From Aplidium turbinatum (Eukaryota; Chordata; Ascidiacea; Aplousobranchia; Polyclinidae): a stretch of 64,000 bases of DNA. The position numbers were made by a program, and so were the translations under genes. The DNA is taken from contig OU964934.1 in the NCBI GenBank assembly GCA_918807975.1, positions 3,720,001 to 3,784,000 of the forward strand, written 5' to 3'. The notes under the pieces are model-generated. The model saw only the letters and a list, made by a program, of their open reading frames with translations. It was not told the DNA's origin and did no database searches. Numbering within the stretch: position 1 is the stretch's first letter; each line of letters starts with the position of its first letter. Of this stretch, positions 30,601 to 44,200 are shown in pieces.

Positions 30601-33600
30601 ATCATTTTCAATTTTGTCGAGAAGTGTCTTGCCACACATCATACGAATGATCCTCATCTCTGTCGTTTGCATTAGCCTAATATCTGTCCTCTTTATCGCC
30701 CAGCATTCACTTCTATAACACATCACGCTTCTCACACACGCTTTGTACAACCTTTCTTTCAATATGCGAAAAAGCACTCTGCCACAAAGTGTGCCTGACA
30801 ATTCTTTAAACTTTTTCCAACCCGCACACATCCCTGACGTCACAGCCCTGCTGGTGCAATTATCTATTCCTAACATATTTCCAAGATAGCGGAATCGCAT
30901 CCCAAATTTCACATGCTTCTTGTACGTTTCATTAGCTACAATAACCCCACATCTTCTACATTCAAAACGCACCCCACTCGTCAATCTTCTATGAATGCCT
31001 GAACATCTCTTGTGCACCCAATACTTGCATTTAATACACTGAATAGAATTGCTCATTACCCTCCTTCCATATATTGCGCATGGATCCATAAAACTGACTG
31101 CCAATACCTCATTTGTACATTCCATTCTTGTTTTCATTACTTTCGTTTTATTCACATTCACTGTTAAACGTTTGGTTTCCAATACATTTTTCCATCTGTC
31201 ATACTTTTCTTCAACCTATTTCCATCTGTCTCCCGTAAGTACTAGATCGTCAGCGTATAAATATTCTTTCATCTGTTATAGCATCCATAACGATGACAAA
31301 AAAGGACTGAGTACAGACCCTTGATGAACACCCACTTTCACTTCAAACCATTCTAACATTTTATTTTACAGTTTCACTGCTGTCTCAGCTTCCTTGTACA
31401 CTTCCATCACTGCTCTAACTTCTGATTCCATCACATCATTTTTCTTAATGCCCCCAAATCACTTCTCTCGGAACACGATCGAAAGCTTTCTCTAAGGGGA
31501 CAAGATACATTCCAATAACTTGAGCACATACAAATAAGCCCAATTATCACAGACCAAACTAACAAAAGCCAGGTCCCTTCTTGGGTTTGAAAACAAAATG
31601 CAAAATTGTGGACATCCGTTAATGGGAAACCTGACCGAGATAGTTTCAATAACGTCATGTTCTCTATGGTGACGATTGTCGATGCAAAAACTGCAAGATA
31701 ACAAAGTCTGGCAATCTCCGTTTGCAGGTGGAGAGTTAAAATAAGCTTCCTGTTAACGAGTGGCCACCGGCACGGGGTGCAACCGCCTTTGCGTGGTTAG
31801 TATCGGCTATAGAACGGCTACAAAGACACAACGATCGATTCTTACAAGTGTGATCAAACTGATTATACATTGGAATCATTGGTATTCGACAACTGGACCC
31901 AACTACCGTATCTTGGCTGCAAGAGGAAGCATTGCCAATCTAAGCTACTACAAGTCAAACGAGAGAAGAAGACTGATTATACAATAACAAAGATAATACT
32001 TGAACGTCACAACTCACCCCTCCATTTTGTTGAACACTGCGGTTTGAACTTGGCCTACAATCCTGGAAACAGCTGACTCATCATCATCGGATGACTCAGC
32101 ACTATCTTCGGCATCACTGTCTGTCGTAGCTGAAGGACGATTTGCACTGAACAAAACATGCATGCAATACTTGCAAAAAAGAGCAACAATGCAGATAGGA
32201 TTGATAGGATCCGAATAGGAAGAAAAAACACTGTGTCATTAAAACGTTGCAATTTGTAACATTAACAACTTGTAATATCCAATTTACTGAACATATCAAC
32301 TTGAACGAGTTTTGTATATCTGGAACCGTCATTCTCGCCAGAGAACATCCACATTTGGATCACACAAAAAATGGATAAAAGTAGAGATGTACCGATACCA
32401 ATATTTTGGCCGATACCGATCCCGATACCGATATCACTTTTTTAGGCCGATACCGATACTGATACCAATATTTTGGCCGATACTTTGGTGTTACAAAAAG
32501 AAGCAATTTTTGTATTTGCAAGATATTATATCAAATGCTAAGATTTACCTTACTTGCATAAAACTATTAAAAAAAGCTTTCAATTGGCATAATTTATTAA
32601 AGATTCAAGAATCCAATCTCAACCGCATTGTTGTGTCACAATAGTAGGTTTTAGTAATGAAAGGCCACCATAATTGAGGATTGGGATATAAGGGAAGAAA
32701 CATTAGCCTACATCATAATTGGGGTTTCTGAAAAAAAAGTGTTTGCGCAAACTCTCCAAATAGGCTATCATAATTGATAATAAGATGTAAAATGTAAACC
32801 AAGTGATTTGTGTAGTGGTACAAAAACTATTCGACAAGTAATGGGCAACCTAAGGGCGCTTGTTGTTTGGTTGAAAAGCTTTTGCCAGGCCAAGACTACC
32901 CAGGTAGCAAAAACGCACAATTCTGCATCGCTCCCAGCCTCCCACCCCGCCAAACGCTCAAAAAACTCATGCAACTCAGCTGCCCCCAGCAAGCCGGCTC
33001 CACCAGTCGGCGATTCAACTTCCACCCTAACTCACCAAGCCCAAACAATGTCATGGCAGAATAAGTAGGCCCAAAAAGAAAGCAATGGGACCACGAATCC
33101 TCACCAAACCAATCAAAATGGGCCCGTTGCGCCCAAGATGACAACCTCATTGCGAAGAAAGGAGCATCCCCCCGGCCACCAGCACAAGGCTGAGCACTCA
33201 CCAGCTCAGCGAGCTGCCGCGACCCGCCAACCACGACGGTGTAGCTTCCACACTAGCCATTTCAATTCTTGTCGATGTCAATTCTTGCTACAAAACGGCT
33301 GCCGAGAAACATATAGTTGATCGGATGGTCTAAATGGCTAGCGTGGAAGCTACACCGTTATGACCAGCGAATCGCAACAGCCCGCCGCACCAGTGAGCGC
33401 CCAGCCCCGTGCCGACAGCAGGAAAGGACACTGAAACAAAACGTTTTGTTTGAGTGAAAGAATCACTGTAAGCAAACAATGCCTGAAGTCATGGGAGTGT
33501 GAGGTATCAAAAATTTGAACCTCAGGTTGTTATTTTTCTACTTTAATGTGACGTTAGTTACTACTTTAAAAATCTATATCTTTGCTTCTGCAGAAAATCC

Positions 33601-35291
33601 GCAGCAAACGCCTTTTTTATACATGTTTAGTATCGGCCACAGTATCGGCCAAATTTTGCCGATACCGATACTAAAAAAATGGCCGATATCACCGATACCG
33701 ATATATCGGTACATCTCTAGATAAAAGTGCACAAACCTTAATGGCAGAAACCATATTGCTCTGTTGTGAATTGACTTGGTAAGTAATCAATTTGAAAACA
33801 GTAGAGTTATGCTGTGTTAGACTTACAAGCGATATTGGAGACGCGTAAACATGAAGAGTACCGGTAATTAGAAAAATAACCGAAACACAAACTTCACAAT
33901 GTAGATGCTAACGACCTAAAAACACAAACTATTGATTGAAAATTGAGAAAATTTGAGTCGAGTGAGCCCAATTTGTAACTCAGAGAATTCAACAATTAAA
34001 CTTCAAACTGAGCGTATTTAGCCTCAATTTTTTGAAAATTTAGTAAATGCATTCCTCCAAATGTCAGTGCACTTCCGACCCTACCTTTCCCTCTCCACCA
34101 ATACGACCTCATTCTTTCCCAACTTCGTGAGCACCATCTTCGTCTTGAGCGTCATCTGCATCGAACCACTGTAGGTCACCTCCATGTTCAACCATATACC
34201 CTGGTCCAGTGAGAGATGATGTGAATTTGTTGGTGAAGTACATGCACATGCCACGTCATTGATAAATATGGTTTCTACTTTTTCGTGAACTTGTTTGGCG
34301 TGTTAGTCACTATCAGATACTCTGTTGTCAAGCTTCTGTGATCATTGGCCGTCTCAAAAAACATTCAAAAATTTATAATTTTTGTAGACTTGGTAGAAAG
34401 ATCACTTTGTTAAACAGTAACGAAACTAAGCTAAAATGCAAATGACGATATAAGGATGTTGCAACCGTGCCAAACTTTAAACTTCTCATCCTATTTTAGT
34501 ATCAAGCACGTTATAACTTTCACGTTTTGTCGCTTTTACCTTTTTCTAGGCCTCTGCTATGTTGTTTTTTGCTGCGATGGGCAGAAATAAAAACAACTGA
34601 CATGAAAGATGTTACTGTTGGTTTGCCATCCATGATCATTGATCATCGTATCATGTCGGATTAGCACAAAAATTATATCAACATTTTTCATTGCCATGAG
34701 AATTGATTTCGGTATATAGCTTATTGCAATTTATTCAAATAGGTTCAAGTTTTAAGGAACCAAAAACCTTTGCTCAATTGACTCGTACCTGCGAATCAAG
34801 TGTTGGCAAAGATATCTGATGAATCAATGGCGTTGAACTTCCGAGGTTCATTTCGGTCAGTTTCAACTCATCCATGAAATATGGCAACTGAAAGTAAATT
34901 GCAGGGAAAAATAGGTCAAGCCCGGCGCCAGCCAAAGCAATGAATGCTTTGCAACGCTACGAATCAGTGCAACCTTATCGCTATGAAAGCCGTTTCGATC
35001 TTCGAGATTATCTGCAGTTGAACATTTAGATCTTATTTGATAAAACATAACTGAAAATGAATTAGCAGATCGAAATCAATTTTGAGCTGTTTTGTAACAG
35101 ATGGTTTCGACGCAATAGTGTAGGACAATCACAGAGCATCTCACCTTTATCTTATCCAATTTCTTCTGTATCTTTACAGAGAGCCATTTAGCCCAGGACG
35201 GCTGACGAAGGAAATCGAACATGACGCGACCCAGTACTACATTGAGCCAAGCCACTTCTGTGTTGTGCTCACAGACAGTTTTGTTGTTGTG
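27678..35291 (-). CDS. TEX2: TEX2 exons 19-25: SMP lipid-binding domain and C-terminus
   Basis: These exons encode the SMP domain, about residues 654-960. Exon 19 gives VAWLNVVLGRVMFDFL, exon 20 LPYFMDELKLTEMNLG, exon 21 GIWLNMEVTYSG, exon 22 an acidic Ser/Asp-rich linker also found in vertebrates, exon 23 the SITKSKYFQKAT to PPPPTDRIW block, exon 24 YGFREPP to HVTDWIENKLQQEF, and exon 25 KVLVVPNMDD followed by a stop at 27678. SMP domains form a hydrophobic groove that carries glycerolipids or ceramide between apposed membranes. Exons 20 to 25 all use GT-AG and keep phase. This is the best-conserved part and fixes the identification. Confidence 0.95.
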
Positions 35292-38200
35292 CTGTTCGAA
35301 GACACACGACAGGTTATTACCGCTTCCAAGAAAATTTCGTAAACACACAGGGGTTGAGGTATGCCTCTCCCTGAGATAGGTTGAATAGTTATATTTAACA
35401 AAAATAAAATTAATATTCAGAAAACATACAATGTATTAACGTCCGACAAAAGAAACCGACCAAAGTCACTTAAGACTGGTTTATCAAACTTTGATGCTAA
35501 TTGAGCAAAAGCCAGTGAGACCTGTTCAAACAAGCATTAACCAACTCATGTGAGAAATGTATTTCTACAATCAGGAAATAACACCCAGAATATGAAAAAA
35601 AAATCATGTCGAGTTATGTCGTGAGTTGCCATGCAGGATGTTGCGTATTACGCGCAAATTTATCCCAAACTGCCTCGTTAGTTTCCAGAAGCTGTGAACA
35701 AGTTCAGTGCAATGTAAGTGATCAATTATATAAGACGCACCTGTGGATCGTTTGGTGAAGTGGTCCGTTGTGAACCTGAAACAAACAAAAACTTGGAATT
35801 AACATTATAAGCTTCACGAGCTACAACAAAAGAAAACTTCAAGACAGCCAGACCCAACTGTTGATGCTGGTGCGCTGCTGGTACGCTTGTTAATAGAAAA
35901 TACTTCAAGATACCGGTCCACCGCCAAATACAAAAACTATGATTGTCACATAGTCTGGAGCTTCGTTTAACGTGAAAAAAATCACGCAAGTTCACGTTGC
36001 ATGTGAAATCAGTGCATTTTCACTTTTGGAGGTAAACTTGTTTGCGCATGACAAGACCAAGCGTATGCTTTGGAATTGGAGAGTTAAAATAAAGGATATT
36101 GTTAAAAACAACCTTAGCCAATACCGTCAAATTATGTAAATAAACTAAATGTTTGGAAACATTGTGCGTTGAATCCTGTACGTTAGCCTATACAACATAT
36201 CACCTGAAGGATTGGAAAAGCTAGTAACAACAGTTTGATGAAAATCGGTAAAAATGTCAATTTCTTTGTCAATAAATTTGGTTGAGATTGAAAAAGCATG
36301 AGATATCACAGAAAGTTTTTAGCCCTCGCTGTGTTCTGAGTGTTCTTGTCGTGTTTTGAAGGCCAATCTGGGCAAAGAGAAAAGCGCTACAAACTTCATT
36401 TGCTACAACTTATCTCAAGCAGTGACCTGCCAGGTTTGATAAGTGGGTCATAAATAACGACTTGATTCAAAAGCTGTCCACCTCTGATCATCGACCAACC
36501 TGATCCTATACTGGTCCTGGCATCCGGAATTAACCGGGACACGTGGACGTAGTAGTCCTGGAAGGACCGGATAGGTTCAGAGTCCATCTTGGTCACGTCA
36601 AACGCGCTCGATGCCACAAAAGTTTCTGCAAAATTACAAATTTATTGTTACGTTGATTTGACATTGAGGTAAAGTTTACAAAGGGGTAAACCAACCCAGT
36701 CTCAATCACAAAGGTCACAGGGTCTATTGTGGTCGATTTGGTCTTGCAATTTGACAAGCTACGCATTTATAGACTTAGTTTGTCCAATCTCATTGTACCG
36801 CAGCTCAAACTGTTTCAAATACTTCGCTGAGTAAACTTCTCGTTCATACATCAAAGTTAAAAAACAACTTTCATGACGACATGGGCAACAACGACATACA
36901 CACAACAGATGTAAATTATTGCACAATGCGAGAACAAGCCGTTACCTTCCTCATAATGATCCTCAATCACTCCCCAATCATCTGCGAGGTTCAATGTGGG
37001 AGGCTGGGACAAAACAATTTGTTAGGCGCACAAGGTAACCACACCGCGTACTAATAAAGAGTCAGCCACCTCGAATCCATTCCAACAAGTATGGAAACAC
37101 TGGGGCTGAGTTAAACTTTGACATTTTTTTTTTTAAATCTGAACTCAAGTTCTTTTTAGAAATCCTTATCTTTAATCATACTCTTTGTAATTAAGGCTTT
37201 AAAGATTAAATGCTTGGAACGCCACGCTAGAATCACTATCATAATGGAAATGGAGAAGTCGCCTACCCCCTTTGCTCTTTCTTCAAATGTTGTGTATAAA
37301 TTTAGTTGTTTGCGTGACGCAAACCAGACATACATTGGTATGTCAACCAGACATTTGTTGACAAGGGCCGGGGAGCACTTAAACCCAAACCTAACAACTA
37401 AAAGTGCAATTAAAGAGCACATCGCCTCTTGTGAAACGTGCACTGACAATGTCTCGATCGACCAATTTAAAATCATCTCTCGAGGCAGATCTGATTTTCA
37501 GACTAAGATCATGGAAGCCTTAAGAATTAAACGTAACAATCCATCTCTTAACCGGCAGTTATTCGCCTGTGGCTCATCGTTCCTTTTATGTGTGTTCTAA
37601 TTGTTTTGTCCAATGCCTGTAGTCTACACCTCACGTGATCTGTTTCCCACCGCATAATTTACTCGCAATCATTCTCGTATCATTTGTTCAGTTTGTGCTT
37701 TCAGTCCAGAGTGTCGTTACAGTTACAGTGCACAGTCAAATTTATCTTACGATTTTTCATTTTATGTATTGCAGATTTAATTCCTGATGAGGACACATGT
37801 ACGTGTCGAAAACGTTTGAGTTTATTTTACTTTAATTATGTTATATTTTGTGTGAAATAAAGTATGCTAAACCCGCTAAAGTTACTATGTTTTATTTCTC
37901 TATGGTTCAACAAAGCAAACTCTCTACCAAAGCTTTATAATGGAAATGCTAGTGCATCATGTCCAGAGGATGCTATCGTTAAGTTACAGCACTTCTGCAA
38001 CCGGATTCAATGACTAACAGGATGTAGAATGTAAGGAGCAGGCGGCCACCAGCCAGTGGCATGCATTGGTTTTGGCTGATCGAAGAATTGACTTGCTTGT
38101 TAATTAAAAAAAAGTTTATTACAAGTTTAGGGGACTATTAAAAGATCTGCAAACATTCCATTAAACCACAACCATTCAAAAAACTTCGTAACGTATTTTC

Positions 38201-41200
38201 ATTTAACATGGTCTTTTCAAATAAAATACTTTTGCTAGTTGTTGACTAGTTTTAAGAGAAAAAAAATCAAAGGGGGTTTGAAAAACAGGGGTTTAAATAG
38301 ATAGTGGTTATGTGCTTCTGCTCTGCTTTGAGCGCAACCCTACACGATCAGACCTCCTTGGAAAATAAGCAAAAAGCATTGAATTCTCACAGCTACCATA
38401 TCATCGTTCGCAATAAATGAAGAAACAATTTATTGCCATCAGCAATCTTAAAAGGAAATGCAGCCACTATGAGGTTGCTTGCCGAGTTGTGTTGCCAGAC
38501 CATGAATTTGAATCGCCGCACTGTTTCAGGCGGCTGTTCGGTGGTCATCGGAAGGCCACATGCCAACTCGCTTGAACACAAAGCAGAAGAGGAAGTGAAA
38601 CTTTTCAAACAAGATGGTCTCGATCGGAAAAGAAAGACTTGTGCTTTCAACGTCATCAAGCGTAATATCAACGCAAGCATGGCCAGCGTAACAAATTTAA
38701 CCAAGCCGACAAAATTCTTTCTTTTTAGGTATAAAAATTTTTGCAAATTTGGTTAAATGTTCTAGCCAAGTAACTTACCAAAGTGAAGGAATTCTTTCTT
38801 TCCGCCAATTTCACAGCCTTCCTGTGTTTTGAAAATGCCACGTTGATAGAACGTTGGATTCTATAAAAGAAATGAAAGTGAATTATCATCTCACAACGTC
38901 ATTTAAAGGAATTGCGTCACAAAAACAAAAAACATCATTTAGGATCCACCTTGGTAGTATGGCTTGACAGAGCGGGCCATTAAGGGCTTTCGCCCTAAAA
39001 ATAACACAAATGCTCAGTATGATTGAAACCCTCGCTCAGTTTAGCTGTTGTTTCAGTACATTGGAGTGTTGGATAATCGTACATGATTGCGTTAAGGAAA
39101 ACCGGTCAAATTAAAGAAAAATGTTTGCGGGCTATTTCTAATTAATAAGACCAGGACAGATGCTTCCCGTTAAGAAAAGCAATTAAGATTAGTGTTCTGA
39201 GAGATGAAATAAATCGACATTTTCAAAGCTGACCATGGTTTGCATGACGTCAAAAAAAATAAAAATATATATATGTAACATGAAAACAACCAAAATGTTT
39301 CAGCTGGGCGAGAAGCAATTAGGACATAAAGCTTCCAAAACAATGAAGTCAAATTCAATCTGAAATAAGCAGCTTAAATCTCAATGTAAACACAAATACG
39401 CTAATGCACATAAAATCATATACATAGCCAGGCAGTGAAATTAAAGCTACGGTGCTGGCCAGACGCAATGAAGATTAAATATGTACCACAACTTGATCGT
39501 CTTCAAGCAAAAGTGCAAGAAATCCACCTGCTAATTGTTTCAGTGCAAACCTGGGTACATGGTATAGTGTTATAATTCCACACCCTGTGTTCTATGCTGT
39601 GGGTGCAAGAGTATTGAAAAACAAGGGCAATTTACTCTATAGAAACAAACGTAATTTGAGGAGCAGAAATATCCTGGTCAAAGTGAGTTGGCACCGTTTA
39701 AAGACCCTTGATGTACTCCAACTACAAAGGGAGCCATACCTTGTGGTAGTTAAAATAGTACCATCACTTTTAACGAAGTACCTGTAGAACCATTCTTCTT
39801 TTTGTCGGTCTGTTCGACCAAAGAGATGCAGATACTTCACATCCTTTGATGAAGAGACATCATCATCAGCCGTCACCAGTCCTTCACGATCATCACCTGT
39901 CACGATGATAAACATCATCAAATACTGTGCTCCTGTTAACACATTCTTAAATACTAGACAGTGGAGTAATTTTCAACGCAAATAGTCTGACTAACGAATC
40001 GTCGGAAATAAGACTGGTTGACATTCTCAACATCTTGTGGTAGCCTAGTTTACAGTCACCAGAAGAACGCAAGATATTATTTGATAATAAAAACGAAATG
40101 TTATATATGGGGCACAAAATTATAATGCGTAGTTGTGCACTCCCCTCCTTGTAATGGAAAGCTATTCAACGCAGCATTTCCTGTTTAATTTTTGTTGCAG
40201 CGTAGTTCGGGATCGTTCAATGTGCATCATCATTCCTATTCAGTAAGGGCAGCAGATACGCTCCCACCCACACAGCAAAATATGTCATTTCTACATTAAT
40301 TCAACGTCTGCAGACGTTGAAAGTAAAAACGTTGACAGATTATCAACAAGGTTCTAATGTGCGAATTTTGCATCAATCAGCTCACTCCGTAGCAGCTTTA
40401 TATTTTAAGAAAAAAAACAAGAAAATTAAAAAATATAGTTCTCTGGACTTACTTTTAGTTTGTTGCGCAGGTTCGCTTGGTTTCTCAGACGGGATTTGAA
40501 CGCAGATTGGATACTTCTTGCTCCACACCCGCTTCTTCACCAAACCAGGCGGTTTCAAATAAACCTAGCCAAAATAGTGCATGTAGTTGCACAATACATT
40601 ACAACCGAGGTTACTACAGGTCACATCAGACGACATCGCTTGTGAGACAATCAAGTGTGATCGCCAATCACCAGCAAGTGTATTTTACAATGAAAAGACA
40701 CTGAGGTTCAATCCTCTAACAATAAATTCTTTATGAATATAAATCAACAAAGCAAGCGTTACATTTCTAGAAACCAGTTCAAGAGTGTGAGTAACTACCC
40801 TCCAGTCTTCAGCGGATGATTCTCAAAACAAATGAAATAGCTTCATTAAATCAACTTTTCTAAAAGGTAAGCTACCTCTTATCTACCAACCTAGCAAACA
40901 AAACCTGTCCCTATCACGTTACTTCAACGTTAACATACTATAAAGAGACGAAGATAGACAAACTGTTGTTACCTAGCAAGAGGTGTGAGCACACTTCCAT
41001 GTTTATTGTTTACAGTTCCCAGACAGCAAAATCCGTCATTTTTTTTACTGATTCGACGTCTGCAGACGTTAAATCAATGTAAAAACGACTGATTTGCTGA
41101 CTGGTGAGTGACAGAAGGTTGCAAGAAAATACACAGCTGGCTGTCTAACAATATGGACTACTATGAAGAAATGAGCCATAAAAAATGAATTTTCATAGTC

Positions 41201-44200
41201 TTTTCGGAGGCAAAACATAAAGTTTGAAATTACAAAACGTGACATTGCTTGAAAGCAAAACTCGCTTGTTGGGCACAAATGTCATGGACGCTTAAACAGG
41301 AACATTTAGCAATAGAAAACTACTTTCTAGTTTTGTCAAACAACAGTCTCACATCACACGGAAAAGGAAGAGTGGGAATGCAAACTACAACAAAGAAGCT
41401 GTGTTTGAAACGCTGCGCATGACGTTATTGGTGGGAACTCAATAAGGAAATGCAATGATCACTTCTTGTGTATTTTCAGTGTTGCACGGGATTCATTCAC
41501 ACAATGAAATTACATGATTGCTTTGTCAGCTGACGATTGTTACAACTATCTGAACTAAAACACGTGATGATAAGAGAATTTGTTGCTTTAATTCGTCATC
41601 AGTTCTAGCAGCAACGTATTTAAAATTTTAAATATCCAACAAAGTTTTGAAGTAATTAGTTACTGTTTTTATGAAGCTTAATGGCAACCATTGATTCCGT
41701 TTGCAACAATTGTCAACAAAATCAGACACAAAGATTGACTTGCAATCCAAATGGCCACATACCTTGGCAAAAGTAATGTCGAACAAACGTTGCTGAATCA
41801 CCTTGGTGACGGGGATATTCCCTTCGTTGTAGACGCTTCTTCGCGGGATGCTCCTGCGCAGGACATCAAAGTTTGACAGGGGAAGCAACAAATCTATTTA
41901 TTTTTTACATTGATTCAACGTCTGTAGAGGTAAAATCAATGCAAAATAAATGGATTTGCTGGCTGTAGGTAGGTGGTTTACAAAGTCGAAGTAACCAGTC
42001 AGAAAATCAAAAGCACACCTATGAAGATGATAAAGAACTTACAAGTTGCTTGCTCACAAACATTCGTGGATACAAAGTCATTTCAAGCCAGTAAAATCCT
42101 TTCTCTTTACATTGATTCGTTGTTTGCAGACGTTCAATCAATATACATAAATGAACAATTGTTGTTTAGCATCCGAGGATGACCCTGAGTAACAGTAGGC
42201 TTGCCACCGTGAGGCTGGCCGCTGGTTTTGAAAGAGCATTTATTTGAAAAACCCCTTAAGTGTTGAGAACAACACTCCCACTCCTCTCATGTTCACCCAC
42301 TTGAGTGGAGTCTGCAGCCTCATGGTGGCACCATCCAGTGTGATGTAAGCTGATTGTGTGTTGCTGATGTGGTAGGTGTCGGGGTCGTATTCGTACGCGT
42401 AGAGCTCATTCATCCAGCCCTGTAAGTAAAAGAAACGTTACTTTACGTTAGCTCATTGTGTTAAATAAAGTATAGAATGTTTAAGTTCTTTGCAAAACTT
42501 GCCTTGTACATATGAAGCATGATAATAGTTTTGTGTTAAGTCTAAATCAGACGTTTTCTAGTCAACACAAACAGAAGGATTTTTCATATTCTTATAACAA
42601 TTTTACTAACTCTTGTGACACTAGCTACAATCGGCGCCGAGAAACATCAAAAGACGTTGTTGGAAATTACGAATAAAATAGCTTGGGCATGTTGAACGCA
42701 GCACTAGCTTGATCTCTCAAGTCAGATGAGTCAACGCTGCAGCACAGCGGGATCAAGATAGAACAAAACTTTCATAAAAACTTGTCAAGCGTGACCTTTT
42801 AGCCCTAAACATGGACTCTTCCAATCCAACAGACCGCGAGGTGTCGAGAGGAAGACTTCGCTCTCGACAGACAAGCCACACCCTCAACATAAGGATTAAT
42901 TCATCATCATCATCCAAATTTGATTTCGTCCCCACTATTGGGGGTGGCCGATTCTTTCCTTGCAGCGATTGCCTTCACTCTCGTTCTGTCCATCGCATCT
43001 TCTTCCTTCAGTCCGACTTTGTCTGCCTCATTCTTCACCTGTTCTTGCCATGTTCTTTTAGACGTCCCCACTTCCTCTTCCCATCTACATTCAAAGTCAA
43101 TGTCTTGCGAAGAAAACTTCCTTATACAACAAATTATTTGCGAGATTATAATTTCTGGCGACAGAATGGTTCACGCTAAAAACAACCTGATATCGACCTG
43201 ATACCTGCCCACCATGTTGACGACCATGATTTCTGTCCTGGGGACTTTGTTGTCCGGGAGGGAGAAGGTGGGTTTGTGGGAGCAGGCTCAGGCAATTTTT
43301 GAAATGGTCATTCTTGATTCTTTAATGTGTTGTCCTCCACTGATCATTATCATCATCCAAATTTGGTTTCGTCCCCACTAGTGGGGGTGGCCAATTCTTT
43401 CTTTGCAGCGATTGCCTTCACTCCTACTCTTCTGTCCATCGCATCTTCTTCCTTCAGTCCGACTTTGTCTGCCTCATTCTTCACCTGTTCTTGCCATGTT
43501 CTTTTTAGACGTCCCCGCTTCCTCTTCCCATCTACCTTCAAAGTCAATGCCTTTTGAAGAAAACTTCCTTCCTCCCTTTTTAGTACATACCCATAACACC
43601 TTACGCCATTTGCACTGGCAAGTTGTTCAACAGTCTTCCTCATTTCCAACACATCCATCAACTCTTCAATCTTTTCCTCCCTCCTCGTTTTTACCGATTA
43701 ATTTGGGGCCTGTAGAATCAAAATTGGTTGATGATGATGCTCATCAACATGTTAAACATTGGATAAGAAATACCAGGGAGAACCTGCTCTTGCAGCAAAT
43801 ATAAACCTGATTACCTTTATTGGTAGCTCAGGGTCGTACAGTTGCTTTGACGTATGGGGTGACACTTTGTTGACAACAGGGGCGGGCAGGAATGGTGCTA
43901 GGCGACGGGATCGGGGAGCGACAAGACAAAGATAAGCGGTAGTCAGCACACAGCCAGTAATGAAACCTATACAGAAACAACCGCTTTGTAACAAAATACA
44001 GGGTAACAATATATCTCATTTATGGGATGACTATGATGTATCTGACGTAAACAATATAATGAATGGCAATCATAGCCTATTAAATCAGTACAGTTCTCTC
44101 CACCTATTGTTACATCATATGATTTAGAGCAGGGGTCACCAACCTTTTTTGTATGCGGGCCACTTTAGCACTAAGGAGAGCTGTGGCGGGCCGCACTAAC

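Noticed and set aside
33237-33357. Separate gene in the GC-rich centre of the 32383-33719 hAT
   Set aside because: Open frames on both strands overlap and match no family; the palindrome explains part of the sequence.
43205-43290. Possible extra TEX2 exon on the minus strand (TFSLPDNKVPRTEIMVV) with a GTATCA donor
   Set aside because: It does not fit between exons 10 and 11 in phase, vertebrate TEX2 has no counterpart at the K-GWMNE junction, and its acceptor is poor. It lies between two LINE fragments. Transcript data could revive it.
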